Assembly: GCA_964196195.1 (NCBI GenBank)
Contig: CAXMSE010000028.1
Span: 1-61,212 of the forward strand
DNA: 61,212 bases
Origin: OFTM10 sp964196195
GTDB taxonomy: Bacteria > Actinomycetota > Acidimicrobiia > Acidimicrobiales > Aldehydirespiratoraceae
Reading direction: 5' to 3'
Shown: positions 1-9,115 of the stretch, one piece after another
Layout of the letters: every line of letters starts with the position of its first letter
Position numbering within the stretch: the first letter of the stretch is position 1
Program-made: the position numbers and the translations under genes
Notes under the pieces: generated by a model
What the model was told of the DNA's origin: nothing
The model's database searches: none
Seen by the model: the letters and a program-made list of their open reading frames with translations, nothing else

Positions 1-981
1 AGGGGGATGGTCGGCCTTTGCCAACAGGTCGCCACGGCTGACATCGATCTCATCGGTGAGGGTGAGGGTGACCGCCCGTCCAGGCCCGGCCAGGTCGAGA
101 TCGCCGTCGAAGGTGACGATGCGCTCGACCGAGGACGTGACGCCTGATGGCAGCGACACCACCTCGTCGCCGGGGCGTACCCAACCCGCGGCGATCGTGC
201 CCGCGAAGCCCCGAAAATCGAGATCGGGTCGAAGCACCATCTGTACGGGCATGCGGAAGCGTTCGATGTCGACGCCGGCGTCGACATCGACGGTCTCGAG
301 GTGTTCCATCAGGGGAAGGCCGCTGAACCAGTGGAGCTTGTCCCCCGCGTCGACGACATTGTCGCCGAGCAGGGCTGACATGGGAAGAAAGTAGGGGTCG
401 ACGAGATCGAGGCTCTTGCTGAAGTCGGCGTACTGCTCACAGATCTCGTCGAAGCGATCCTCGGACCACTCGACAAGGTCCATCTTGTTGACAGCGACCA
501 CCACGTGGCGGATGCCGAGGAGTGCCGCTATGAAACTGTGACGCTTGGTCTGTGCCAGTACTCCGTAGCGAGCGTCGATCAGGACGATGGCCAGCTGACA
601 CGTCGACGCGCCGGTCACCATATTGCGGGTGTACTGCTCATGACCGGGCGTATCGGCGATGATGAACTTACGCCGGGCGGTGGAGAAGTAGCGGTACGCG
701 ACATCGATGGTGATGCCCTGTTCTCGTTCGGCTTTCAGACCATCCATGAGCAGGGCCAGATCCAGCTCATCGCCCGCCGAGCCCAGGGTGGTGGACTCGC
801 TTTCGAGCGTGGCCAGTTGATCTTCGTAGATCATCTTGGAGTCGTGGAGAAGGCGACCGATCAGGGTCGATTTGCCGTCGTCGACCGAGCCACAGGTGAG
901 TAGGCGCAGCAGATCCTTACGCTCATGCTCGGCGAGGTAGGCGTCGATGTCGGTGGCGATGAGTTCGCTCTGGTGACTCAT
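1..981 (-). CDS. cysN: Sulfate adenylyltransferase subunit 1 (GTPase), 3' end outside window
   Basis: The GTPase subunit of ATP sulfurylase, which makes adenosine 5'-phosphosulfate from sulfate and ATP in the cytoplasm and couples the reaction to GTP hydrolysis. About 327 N-terminal residues are visible, starting MSHQSELIATDIDAYL. The P-loop GSVDDGKST is at residues 31-39, followed by the switch motif DTPGHEQYTRN and the guanine-specificity motif NKMD, so the G domain is complete and part of the following beta-barrel domain is present. Its ATG (981-979) directly abuts the TAG stop of cysD, so the two are one operon and probably translationally coupled. The rest, including any fused CysC kinase domain, lies left of the window. 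Confidence 0.95.
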   Translation of the reverse strand, partial: MSHQSELIATDIDAYLAEHERKDLLRLLTCGSVDDGKSTLIGRLLHDSKMIYEDQLATLESESTTLGSAGDELDLALLMDGLKAEREQGITIDVAYRYFSTARRKFIIADTPGHEQYTRNMVTGASTCQLAIVLIDARYGVLAQTKRHSFIAALLGIRHVVVAVNKMDLVEWSEDRFDEICEQYADFSKSLDLVDPYFLPMSALLGDNVVDAGDKLHWFSGLPLMEHLETVDVDAGVDIERFRMPVQMVLRPDLDFRGFAGTIAAGWVRPGDEVVSLPSGVTSSVERIVTFDGDLDLAGPGRAVTLTLTDEIDVSRGDLLAKADHPP

Positions 982-1908
982 CTAGAAGTACCCCTCGCGC
1001 TTCTTCTCCTCCATCGATCCCGACTGGTCGTGGTCGATAACCCGCCCTTCGCGCTCCGAGCGGGTGGCCAATAGCATTTCCTGGATGATCTCGGGCAGGG
1101 TGGCCGCGGTGGATTCCACCGCCCCCGACAGGGGATAGCAACCCAGGGTGCGGAAACGGATCGACCTCATCTGCTCCTGCTCACCGGGCTCGAAGCGGAA
1201 TCGATCGTCGTCGATCATTATCAGCACACCGTCGCGCTCGACGGTGGGGCGAACCGCCGAGTAGTAGAGCGGAACGATGGGGATCTCCTCGAGGTGGATG
1301 TATTGCCACACATCGAGCTCGGTCCAGTTGCTGATCGGAAAGACCCGGATGCTCTCGCCCTTGTCGACCCGTCCGTTGTAGAGGTTCCACAGCTCGGGTC
1401 GCTGATTCTTCGGATCCCAGCGATGATGCTTGTCGCGAAAGCTGAAGACCCTCTCCTTGGCGCGTGATTTCTCCTCGTCGCGGCGAGCCCCGCCGAAGGC
1501 CGCGTCGTAGCCGCCCGCGCTCAAGGCCTGCTTCAGGGCCTCGGTCTTCATGATGTTGGTGTAGTTCTTCGATCCGTGGTCGAAGGGGTTGATGCCCTGG
1601 GCAACGCCATCTGGATTGGTGTGCACCAGTAACTCGATGTCGAGCTCGTCGGCCACCCGATCGCGAAAGGTGATCATCTCCGAGAACTTCCACGTCGTGT
1701 CGACGTGGAGTAGGGGGAACGGAATCTTCGCGGGATGAAAGGCCTTGCGAGCCAGATGAAGCAGCACCGACGAGTCCTTGCCGATCGAATACAACATGAC
1801 CGGCCGCTCGAACTGGGCCACCACCTCACGGATGATGTGGATGCCCTCGGCCTCGAGCTGCTTGAGGTGGGTGAGGCGGAGATCCGCCGAGAGTGTGCTT
1901 GTGGTCAT
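982..1908 (-). CDS. cysD: Sulfate adenylyltransferase subunit 2
   Basis: The catalytic ATP-pyrophosphatase-type subunit of ATP sulfurylase, acting with CysN in assimilatory sulfate activation. The 308-residue length fits the family (about 300). The start MTTSTLSADLRLTHLKQLEAEG was chosen over an upstream in-frame extension because CysD proteins begin just before this LxxLExE segment. The PP-loop SIGKDSS is at residues 41-47, and the motifs HVDTTWKF and RRDEEKSRAKER follow as expected for APS/PAPS-type enzymes. It is first in the cysDN operon; the upstream region to 2036 is shared with the divergent YwiC-like gene. I see no clear riboswitch or operator there. Confidence 0.95.
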   Translation of the reverse strand: MTTSTLSADLRLTHLKQLEAEGIHIIREVVAQFERPVMLYSIGKDSSVLLHLARKAFHPAKIPFPLLHVDTTWKFSEMITFRDRVADELDIELLVHTNPDGVAQGINPFDHGSKNYTNIMKTEALKQALSAGGYDAAFGGARRDEEKSRAKERVFSFRDKHHRWDPKNQRPELWNLYNGRVDKGESIRVFPISNWTELDVWQYIHLEEIPIVPLYYSAVRPTVERDGVLIMIDDDRFRFEPGEQEQMRSIRFRTLGCYPLSGAVESTAATLPEIIQEMLLATRSEREGRVIDHDQSGSMEEKKREGYF

Positions 1909-1990
1909 GGCTTCGATGCAGGCTACGCACTCCCGACTCGGGTGTCGTGGCAAATGGCTCGATCGGTCCGAGGCTGGGGCCCTTGTCCCC

Positions 1991-2019
1991 TTACGTTCGC
2001 AGCCGGCCCCGCCTATGGT
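1991..2019 (+). promoter_or_regulatory. Possible sigma70-type promoter of the YwiC-like gene
   Basis: TTACGT (1991-1996) and TATGGT (2014-2019) are separated by 17 bp, ahead of a GAGGA ribosome-binding site at about 2024 and the ATG at 2037. The predicted transcription start would fall close to the ribosome-binding site, which weakens the call. Confidence 0.25.
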
Positions 2020-2036
2020 CCTCGAGGAACTGTCCC

Positions 2037-2843
2037 ATGAGCCAACCACCCGACTCCCCCGCTGCTGTCAGACCCTCTTGGCGAGCGGTCGGGGTACCCA
2101 GCGAACACGGCGGCTGGGGGCTTACCCTCGAACCCGTTCTGCTCGGCCTCCTGATCGAGCCGAGCGCCGCGGGCGCCTTCCTCGGGTTGGGCGCGGTCGC
2201 CGCCTTCCTTGCTCGGACCCCGCTCAAACTCGCGCTGGTCGATTCACGCCGTGGTCGCGAGCTCCATCGCACCTCGATGGCGCGACGGGTCCTGGCGGCT
2301 GAGCTCATCGTGCTCGGGGTCTGCGCAGTCGGAGCGGTGGTGTCGGGCGACCCGAAGCTCTGGCTCCCATTGCTCCTCGCCGGTCCCCTGGTGGCCATCG
2401 AGCTGTGGTTCGACATTCGATCTCGGAGCCGCCGCCTCGTCCCCGAACTCGCAGGTGCGATCGGCGTGAGCGCGGTAGCAGCCATGATCGTTCTCGCTGC
2501 CGGAGAGACCACAACGCTCGCTGCGGCGCTCTGGTTGATCCTCGCGGCGCGGGTTCTTACCGCGATCCCATTCGTGCGCGATCAGGTGATACAGCTCCAT
2601 GGCCGGCCCTCTACTCCTTTCGTGGTGCTGGGGGGCGATATTGGTGCGGTCCTGCTGGCATCGGCCGCGGCACTGGTGCATCCCGGAGTCAGTGCCGGGG
2701 CCGCAACCATCGGCGCAATCGTGATCTATCAACGCCTCACCGGACGCAGGCCGCCCGCACGAGCTGTGGTACTGGGCGTGCGCCAAACCGTCATCGGGCT
2801 CACCCTGGTGCTCATCACCGGCCTTGGTGTGCTCGCTCCCTGA
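2037..2843 (+). CDS. YwiC-like family integral membrane protein
   Basis: A 268-residue membrane protein with about eight hydrophobic helices and the family's N-terminal signature in the form SEHGGWG (residues 22-28), corresponding to the P(K/S)xHGxW motif of YwiC-like proteins. The biochemical role of this family is not established. The ATG at 2037 is preceded by GAGGA with 8 bp spacing, which decides it over an upstream in-frame GTG. It is divergent from cysDN and followed by the CoA-transferase gene after a 94-bp gap. No catalytic residues can be inferred. Confidence 0.8.
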   Translation: MSQPPDSPAAVRPSWRAVGVPSEHGGWGLTLEPVLLGLLIEPSAAGAFLGLGAVAAFLARTPLKLALVDSRRGRELHRTSMARRVLAAELIVLGVCAVGAVVSGDPKLWLPLLLAGPLVAIELWFDIRSRSRRLVPELAGAIGVSAVAAMIVLAAGETTTLAAALWLILAARVLTAIPFVRDQVIQLHGRPSTPFVVLGGDIGAVLLASAAALVHPGVSAGAATIGAIVIYQRLTGRRPPARAVVLGVRQTVIGLTLVLITGLGVLAP

Positions 2844-2937
2844 GGCCGCGTGGCGATGTCTGGTGCCCGATGCGGCACCTTGGTCTCTGGCAGTGTTGTC
2901 TACGATCCGTCACAACGCCCAACGTCGGAGTTCCTCG

Positions 2938-4086
2938 TTGCCCCAACCCTTGGCCGGTATCACAGTGGTAGCCGTCGAACAGGCAGTTGCCGCGCCCCTG
3001 TGTACTGCCCGGCTGGCCGATGCGGGTGCCAGAGTCATCAAGGTGGAGCGCCAGGGCGGTGATTTCGCCCGCGGCTACGACCATGCCGCCGGCGGCGACA
3101 GCTCCTACTTCGCCTGGCTCAACCATGGCAAGGAATCGGTGGTGCTCGATATCAAGCACGCTGACGACAGCAGTCTTCTGCATCGAATGATCGACCGGGC
3201 CGATGTCTTCGTACAGAACCTGGCTCCAGGGGCCTTGGGCAGGGCCGGATTCGACTCGGACGGACTAAGGGCCCACCGTCCAGCTCTCATCACCTGCGAC
3301 ATCTCCGGCTACGGGGAAACTGCTCCCCTCTCTGAGAAGAGGGCCTACGACCTCCTCGTTCAAGCTGAGAGCGGCCTGGTATCCATCTCCGGCGGGCGCG
3401 GTGAACTCGGACGGATCGGTGTCTCGATCTGCGACATCGGTGCCGGCATGACCGCCCATGGCGCGATCCTCGAAGCCCTCGTCGGCAGATCGGTCTCGGG
3501 TGTCGGTGCCTCGGTGAGGGTTTCGCTCTTCGACGTGGCGGCGGAGTGGATGACGGTGCCACTGATCCACCAGGAGAGTGGCGGCGTCATCCCCCAGCGT
3601 TCGGGGCTTCGACATCCATCCATAGCCCCCTATGGCGCCTACACCAGCAGCGATGGTGCGCTCACCCTGGTGTCGATACAGAACGAGCGCGAATGGAAGC
3701 GGCTCTGCGTCGATGTGTTGAGGCTGCCGTCTCTCGGAGTCGACGCCAGATTTTCCGGCAACGATAAGCGCATCGCCAACCGCGACGCCTTGGAAAGCGC
3801 AGTCGAGGCCGCGGTGGGAGCCATCACGGCCGATCTCTTCAGGCAACGACTCTCGGCCGCATCGATCGCGTTTGGTGAGATCAGTTCGATCGCGGATCTC
3901 GCCAGCCATCCGGCGCTCAGGCGCCGGACCGTCAAGACCAGCACGGGTGGCAGTCTCCGGCTTCCGGCTCACCCCGTCCGTGTCTCGGGCGACACCACGT
4001 CGCCGGACGTACCCACGGTGCCCCTGACCGGGGCTGATACTGCAAGAATCCGTGCCGAATTCGCCGCCAAGGAGGAGACGAGTTGA
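2938..4086 (+). CDS. CaiB/BaiF family (class III) CoA transferase
   Basis: Predicted to transfer CoA between carboxylic acids by the family III mechanism through an aspartyl-CoA thioester. The 382-residue protein opens with PLAGITVVAVEQAVAAPLCT, the usual N-terminal CoA-binding Rossmann segment, and Asp166 in CDIGAG is the expected catalytic aspartate. A TTG start at 2938 is chosen because GGAG lies 7 bp upstream and the family begins here; the longer frame starting at 2824 would run into the preceding gene. Its TGA overlaps the ATG of the hydratase-like gene (TGATG), so the two are coupled. Substrate cannot be read from sequence; the partner suggests a branched or unsaturated C4-C5 dicarboxyl-CoA such as mesaconyl-CoA. 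Confidence 0.88.
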   Translation: MPQPLAGITVVAVEQAVAAPLCTARLADAGARVIKVERQGGDFARGYDHAAGGDSSYFAWLNHGKESVVLDIKHADDSSLLHRMIDRADVFVQNLAPGALGRAGFDSDGLRAHRPALITCDISGYGETAPLSEKRAYDLLVQAESGLVSISGGRGELGRIGVSICDIGAGMTAHGAILEALVGRSVSGVGASVRVSLFDVAAEWMTVPLIHQESGGVIPQRSGLRHPSIAPYGAYTSSDGALTLVSIQNEREWKRLCVDVLRLPSLGVDARFSGNDKRIANRDALESAVEAAVGAITADLFRQRLSAASIAFGEISSIADLASHPALRRRTVKTSTGGSLRLPAHPVRVSGDTTSPDVPTVPLTGADTARIRAEFAAKEETS

Positions 4087-4937
4087 TGGATCCGACTCTC
4101 GATGAGGATGTCCTGACCGGCTGGGTGGGCAAGAGTGCCCGTTTCGCCGACACTCTCGACGCCGGCACCGCCCGACGAATGGCCGAGACCCTCGATCGAG
4201 ACGCGCCGCCCGAGATTCGCTCCCCGCTCCCCGCTCTCTGGCACTGGCTCTACTTCATCGACAGCGCGCCCGAGAGCGGCCTCGGTACCGATGGTCATCC
4301 GGCCCGAGGCGGATTCCTGCCCCCTGTGGCCCTGCCCCGACGGATGTGGGCCGGCGGTCAGCTCACCTTCGATGGCCGGCTGACGGTGGGAGAAACCGGC
4401 TCCAAGAAATCCACGGTGGTCGACGTCGCCCTCAAGACCGGATCGACGGGGTCTCTCTGCTTCGTGAAGGTGCGCCATGAGATTGAGGGCGCCGGCGGAG
4501 GACGAATCGTCGAACACCAAGACATCGTGTATCGCGGCGATCCTGAACCCGGTGGCCCACGCCCGCAGTCGAAGCCGCCGCCCGCCGATGCCGAGTGGAT
4601 GCGCACCATCAACCCCGACCCAGTGCTGCTGTTTCGCTACTCGGCGCTCACTTTCAACGGTCATCGCATCCACTACGACCGCGCCTACGCCACCGAGACG
4701 GAGGGGTACGGCGGCCTGGTCTTTCACGGCCCCCTCACTGCAACCCTGCTAGCCGATCTCGCCACCGAACACGGGGGCCCGGACTTGTCATCGTTCTCGT
4801 TTCGAGGTGTCGCTCCACTTCTCGACTCGGCCCCGTTTCGGATCTGCGGCAAGCCAAGCGATGATGGCATCGAGCTATGGGCCGAAACCCCGGAAGGTGC
4901 GTTGGCGATGTCGGCCCGAGCGAATTTTGCCGGTTAG
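4086..4937 (+). CDS. MaoC/FAS1-like dehydratase, mesaconyl-C4-CoA hydratase-like (Meh/HTD2 type)
   Basis: A 283-residue double hot-dog-fold acyl-CoA hydratase. The N-terminal part carries LWHWLYF and GGFLPPVALPRRMWAGG, typical of the HTD2/Meh family, and the C-terminal hot dog has FNGHRIHYDRAYA near residues 190-202 with the hydratase His and Asp, then a GLVFHGP loop. In the 3-hydroxypropionate bicycle, Meh hydrates mesaconyl-C4-CoA to citramalyl-CoA after a CaiB-type transferase (Mct) moves CoA from C1 to C4. The tight coupling to a CaiB-type gene here matches that pair, but other acyl-CoA hydrations are possible. The start overlaps the preceding stop by 1 nt; a TTG one codon upstream is an alternative. 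Confidence 0.82.
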   Translation: MDPTLDEDVLTGWVGKSARFADTLDAGTARRMAETLDRDAPPEIRSPLPALWHWLYFIDSAPESGLGTDGHPARGGFLPPVALPRRMWAGGQLTFDGRLTVGETGSKKSTVVDVALKTGSTGSLCFVKVRHEIEGAGGGRIVEHQDIVYRGDPEPGGPRPQSKPPPADAEWMRTINPDPVLLFRYSALTFNGHRIHYDRAYATETEGYGGLVFHGPLTATLLADLATEHGGPDLSSFSFRGVAPLLDSAPFRICGKPSDDGIELWAETPEGALAMSARANFAG

Positions 4938-4957
4938 GGCGGGGGCAGCGTCTCAGC

Positions 4958-6370
4958 TCACGGTCTGGCTGCCCGATAGGTGGCCGCGGCATCGGTGTTG
5001 TGCACAAAAGCCGAAACGACGATTGCCGGCATCAGCATCAGCCCCGAAGCAAGAAACGCACCACGGAACGCGTGAAGCCCCTCGGTGCCCGACTCGGGTC
5101 CCACCCCCACCGCAGGCGCCAAGGCGCTGAGAACGGTAGCGACCACGGCCACACCGATGGCAGTCGAAGCCTGGCGCTGGGTGTTGAACAAAGAAGTCGC
5201 CTTGGCCGTATCGGCCGACGACACCCGGGCGTAGACCGCGGCCTGGAGCGCCAGGAAGCAAGCGCCCATGGCCACACCCCGACCGAACATGAGTCCACCG
5301 ATGACGACAATGGGTGTGTCGAGGGTGACGAGAACAAAAGCGAGCGTCGTCGCGGTCGCTCCGAAGGTGCCCGCCACGAGCAGACGCTTTGGCCCATAGG
5401 CCTGGTACAGGCGTCCGCCCAGCAGATTGGAGAAGAGGAATATCCCCACTGCCTGCGGGCTCTGGGTGAGGCCGGCCTCGAGCGCTGAAAATCCCCGCAA
5501 GCGCTGCAGATAGAGCGTCAGCATGAAGATCTGACTGACGAATCCCGCATACAAGAACACGCCGGTGAGATTGATGGTGCGAAAGAGGCGTTCGCCGTAG
5601 AGCCGCAAGTCGAGTATCGGGGCATCACTGCCCAACTCCACAGCCACAAGCGCGCCGAAGAAGAGAAGGCCGAGTCCTCCCGTTCCGAGTGTCACCGGCG
5701 ATGTCCAACCACGGTCGGGAGCAACCGCCAATGCATAGACGAAAAGCGCCAATCCACCACTGGAGAGCACGAAGCCCCACCGGTCGAAAGAACCGGCCTC
5801 AGCCTGCGAGTCGTCCTTCAGCCAGAGCAGCCCGAGACCGAGGGCAAGAAGACCGATGGGAAGATTGACATAGAAGATCCATCGCCAGGAGATCGTCTCC
5901 ACGATCAAGCCGCCGATGACCGGGCCAACTGCCGGAGCGATTACCGCCACGCTCAGCACCGCGTTGGCAGCGACCGCTCTCTCGTTCAACGGATAGGCGC
6001 GAAACAGCATCGCCGATCCCACCGGGATGATGAGTCCTGCGCCCAGACCCTGCAACATCCGGAAGGCCACGAGTTGGTCGAGCGACTGGGCTGCCCCGCA
6101 GAGCATCGATGCGATGGTGAAGACCGCCAACGCCGACAGAAACACACGTTTCGAGCCGAACCGATCACCGAGCCAACCGGCAGCCGGGATGGCCGCGGCC
6201 AAGGTGAGTCCGAAGCCGATAACCACCCACTCGACGTCGGTGACCGCCACGTCGAACTCCTCGGCCAGCGACGGGAGAGCGACGTTGACGACCGTGGAGT
6301 CGAGGATCTGCACGAAGAGCCCGCCGATGTACACGATCGTCACCGCGATCTTGTACTCGGGTGTTCTCAT
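4958..6370 (-). CDS. MFS transporter, DHA2 (EmrB/QacA) 14-helix drug:H+ antiporter family
   Basis: A roughly 470-residue inner-membrane exporter predicted to expel drugs or organic anions using the proton gradient. Helix 1 contains LDSTVVNVALPSL, the diagnostic DHA2 motif (LDxTIVNVALP), followed by motif A GWLGDRFGSKRVF and motif C in helix 5 (PAVGPVIGGLI). About 14 hydrophobic segments are visible. The start MRTPEYKIAVT at 6370 is preferred; an in-frame ATG at 6418 would add 16 residues of low complexity, and neither has a strong ribosome-binding site. It converges with the hydratase gene and diverges from the CoxL-like gene, which could share a promoter region. Confidence 0.88.
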   Translation of the reverse strand: MRTPEYKIAVTIVYIGGLFVQILDSTVVNVALPSLAEEFDVAVTDVEWVVIGFGLTLAAAIPAAGWLGDRFGSKRVFLSALAVFTIASMLCGAAQSLDQLVAFRMLQGLGAGLIIPVGSAMLFRAYPLNERAVAANAVLSVAVIAPAVGPVIGGLIVETISWRWIFYVNLPIGLLALGLGLLWLKDDSQAEAGSFDRWGFVLSSGGLALFVYALAVAPDRGWTSPVTLGTGGLGLLFFGALVAVELGSDAPILDLRLYGERLFRTINLTGVFLYAGFVSQIFMLTLYLQRLRGFSALEAGLTQSPQAVGIFLFSNLLGGRLYQAYGPKRLLVAGTFGATATTLAFVLVTLDTPIVVIGGLMFGRGVAMGACFLALQAAVYARVSSADTAKATSLFNTQRQASTAIGVAVVATVLSALAPAVGVGPESGTEGLHAFRGAFLASGLMLMPAIVVSAFVHNTDAAATYRAARP

Positions 6371-6483
6371 CTGCTCAACCGTAGGCCATCCTCTCCTGGC
6401 GCCCCCACTTTGAGACATGCGAAGCTCGAACAAATACGATGTGCTCCGTAGAGCCAGCGCCTCCGCGACCAAAGGACCAGAAG

Positions 6484-8781
6484 TTGATTGACACCGAGGG
6501 TTCGATTCTCGGCAATTCCGTCCTTCGCCGAGAGGACGCGTCCTTGTTGAGGGGCGACGATCGATTTGTGGCCGACATGCAAGAAAACGATGTTCTCCAC
6601 CTGGCCTTCGTCCGCTCCACGATGGCCCATGCCCGCATCGTGGAGGTCGACACCAGTGATGCCGTCGAAATGCCGGGAGTCGTCGGCGTATTCACCGCGG
6701 CCGATCTGAAACTGAAGCCACTCCTCGCGGTCCCGGTGGTTTCGGAGCTGTTCGCCCGACCCCCTCTAGCCGATGAAAAGGTTCGCTTCGTCGGCGACAT
6801 CGTGGCGGCTGTGGTGGCTGAGTCACTCGCCGAGGCTGTCGATGCTGCAGAGGTCGTATTCGCTGACCTCGACGCCATCGACGCCACAACCGACTCCGTC
6901 GCCGCCACAAGGCCCACCGCTCCCATCCTCTTCGAGGATGTCGGCACCAACATCTGCTTCGAATCCTCCGTAGGGTCCGACACCGATCCCACCATTGAGG
7001 CCCCGAGAGTCGTTGAGCTGGAAATGGTCAGCCAACGTCTCGCCGGAGTGCCGATAGAGCCAAACGGGGCTCTCGCCATTCCAGCGGGCGACGAACTCAC
7101 CTTGTGGATCCCATCTCAGAACCCGATAACGGTTCGCGACATGTTGGCCAATGCCCTGGAGATGCCAGCGGAGAATCTGAGAGTTGCCGCCCCGGCAGTC
7201 GGAGGAGGTTTCGGGTCCAAGGCCGGTATCTACGTTGAATTCATCGTCGTCAGCGCGATCGCACGGCGTCTCGGCCGTCCCGTCCGCTGGGTCGAGTCCC
7301 GAAGCGAAAACATGGTCGCGATGAATCAAGGCCGAGCCGCCACCATGCGAGCGCGGGTCGGACTCGAGCCCGATGGGCGAATTACCGGGCTCGATGTGGA
7401 GTTGACCGCCAACACCGGGGCCTACCCCGTGATAGGTGCTCTCCTGATCACCTTCACCCAGCTGATGATTCAGGGAGTATACGACATTCCTGACCTGCGC
7501 TTTCGCGCAAAGGCTGTGGTCACCAATACCACCTCCACCGCGGCCTACCGCGGCGCGGGCCGACCCGAAGCCGCCCAGATCCTCGAACGTATCCTCGACG
7601 TCGCAGCCGACGAACTCGACGTCGATCCAGCCGAAATCCGACGCCTCAACCTTCTGCAACCCGAGGCCTTTCCGTTCACCACTCTCACGGGAGCCAACTA
7701 CGACACTGGCAACTACCAACAGGCGCTCGATGCTGCGCTCGAGGCGGCGGGCTACGAGGAGCTCCGTTCCATCCAGCAACGGCGGCGCCTCGACGGCGAC
7801 ATCCGCCAGCTCGGCATAGGCCTGTCCACCTATGTCGAGGTCACCGCCCCGGCAGGGCTCCACAACGAGTTCGGCAGGGTCGATGTGGAGCTCGACGGCA
7901 CGATCACCGCGCGGGTCGGATCATCGGCTCAGGGCCAAGGCCACGTCACCTCGTTCTCCATGATCTTGGCCGACATGTTCGGCGTGTCGATGGACGACAT
8001 CACGATCCTCCAGTCCGATACGGCCGAGATCTCCCGTGGCTCGGGAACGGTAGGTTCGCGGTCTCTCCAGATCGCCGGCTCGGCCATCCATGAGGCGGGC
8101 ACCGTCGTTCTCGCCAACGCCCGCAATCTCGCCGGTCACCTCCTCGAGGCCGACCCTTCCGACATCGTTGCCGCTGGAGGAACCCTTCATGTGGCGGGCG
8201 TACCCTCCAACTCATTGACTTGGGCCGATCTGGCCGCGGCGGCCGCGGAAGGCGGCCTTCCCGACGGGATGGATTCGGGCCTGGGCCATGAACTCGAATT
8301 CGACAGCGGCGACTCCACCTATCCTTTCGGCGCCCATGTGTCGGTGGTGGAAGTCGACACCCAGACCGGCCAGGTCAAGCTCCTTCGTCATATCGCCGTC
8401 GACGACTGTGGTCGCGTCCTCAATCCCCTACTCGTGACGGGTCAGCAGCATGGCGGCATCGCGCAGGGAGTGTCACAAGCACTTTTCGAGGGGGTCGAAT
8501 ACGACGAGTACGGCAACCCGACGACCAGCACCCTGGCCGACTACGGGGTGCCCTCCGCAGCCGACCTGGTTTCGTTCGAGACCCACACCACCGAGTCTCC
8601 GACCCCGCGCAATCCTCTGGGGGCGAAGGGCATCGGTGAATCAGGCACCATCGGCTCGACCCCGGCGGTGCACAACGCGGTCGTCGATGCTCTCTCCCAC
8701 CTGGGGGTTCGCCACATCGACATGCCCCTCACCGCACGACGCGTCTGGCAGGCCATGGAGGACGTCGCCGAGCGTTCCTGA
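6484..8781 (+). CDS. Molybdenum hydroxylase large subunit (xanthine dehydrogenase / CoxL-like, form II type)
   Basis: The molybdopterin-cytosine-dinucleotide subunit of a xanthine dehydrogenase/CO dehydrogenase-family enzyme, about 765 residues. The active-site loop reads AYRGAGR (residues 354-360), the form II or undefined-substrate signature, not the AYxCSFR of true aerobic CO dehydrogenase. The catalytic Glu is in GIGESG (E719). A TTG start at 6484 is chosen because AGGA lies 7 bp upstream; an ATG at 6439 has no ribosome-binding site and would add 15 residues. The FAD (medium) and 2Fe-2S (small) subunits normally encoded beside it are absent from the window, so its partners must be elsewhere. 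Substrate unknown, probably a heterocycle or aldehyde. Confidence 0.9.
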   Translation: MIDTEGSILGNSVLRREDASLLRGDDRFVADMQENDVLHLAFVRSTMAHARIVEVDTSDAVEMPGVVGVFTAADLKLKPLLAVPVVSELFARPPLADEKVRFVGDIVAAVVAESLAEAVDAAEVVFADLDAIDATTDSVAATRPTAPILFEDVGTNICFESSVGSDTDPTIEAPRVVELEMVSQRLAGVPIEPNGALAIPAGDELTLWIPSQNPITVRDMLANALEMPAENLRVAAPAVGGGFGSKAGIYVEFIVVSAIARRLGRPVRWVESRSENMVAMNQGRAATMRARVGLEPDGRITGLDVELTANTGAYPVIGALLITFTQLMIQGVYDIPDLRFRAKAVVTNTTSTAAYRGAGRPEAAQILERILDVAADELDVDPAEIRRLNLLQPEAFPFTTLTGANYDTGNYQQALDAALEAAGYEELRSIQQRRRLDGDIRQLGIGLSTYVEVTAPAGLHNEFGRVDVELDGTITARVGSSAQGQGHVTSFSMILADMFGVSMDDITILQSDTAEISRGSGTVGSRSLQIAGSAIHEAGTVVLANARNLAGHLLEADPSDIVAAGGTLHVAGVPSNSLTWADLAAAAAEGGLPDGMDSGLGHELEFDSGDSTYPFGAHVSVVEVDTQTGQVKLLRHIAVDDCGRVLNPLLVTGQQHGGIAQGVSQALFEGVEYDEYGNPTTSTLADYGVPSAADLVSFETHTTESPTPRNPLGAKGIGESGTIGSTPAVHNAVVDALSHLGVRHIDMPLTARRVWQAMEDVAERS

Positions 8782-8797
8782 GCACTACTGATCAGAG

Positions 8798-9067
8798 TCA
8801 GGATTGTGGGTGGCGGGCGGCATCGATCACCTGACAACGGTTGGGGTCGGTGCAGCCAGATGGGTCGAGCCCGGCTCCCCGCTCGGCCAGCTTCAGGCCG
8901 GTGGCTTGGGCATCACGAATGAACAGGAGTCGTTCTACGGCAACGCGGCCGTAGTCGCGATAGCCGGAAGGGGTGCGCTCCGGTTCGCGCATCACGCCGA
9001 TCGACTCGTAGTAACGGATCGTCTTGGTGCTGACGCCGCCCTCGTCAGCGAGTTCGCCTATGCGCAT
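8798..9067 (-). CDS. MerR-family regulator with internal deletion
   Basis: The N-terminal winged-helix domain is intact (MRIGELADEGGVSTKTIRYY, then YRDYGRVAVERLLFIRDAQATGL) but the protein is only 89 residues instead of about 130-145. After GLKLAE the sequence jumps straight to a C-terminal tail, GLDPSGCTDPNRCQVI, that in metal-responsive MerR proteins lies after the long dimerisation helix. About 50 residues therefore appear to be lost in frame. The ATG at 9067 has GAGG at 6 bp, better placed than the ATG at 9073. Without the dimer helix it may be inactive or act through another partner; it may be a decaying gene. Confidence 0.7.
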   Translation of the reverse strand: MRIGELADEGGVSTKTIRYYESIGVMREPERTPSGYRDYGRVAVERLLFIRDAQATGLKLAERGAGLDPSGCTDPNRCQVIDAARHPQS

Positions 9068-9115
9068 GATCATCCTCGGTGGCCAGAGCGTACCGCCGGA
9101 CCCGGAGTCGCCGGA

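Noticed and set aside
6484..8781. True aerobic carbon monoxide dehydrogenase (CoxL form I)
   Set aside because: The active-site loop is AYRGAGR, not AYxCSFR, and coxM and coxS are absent.
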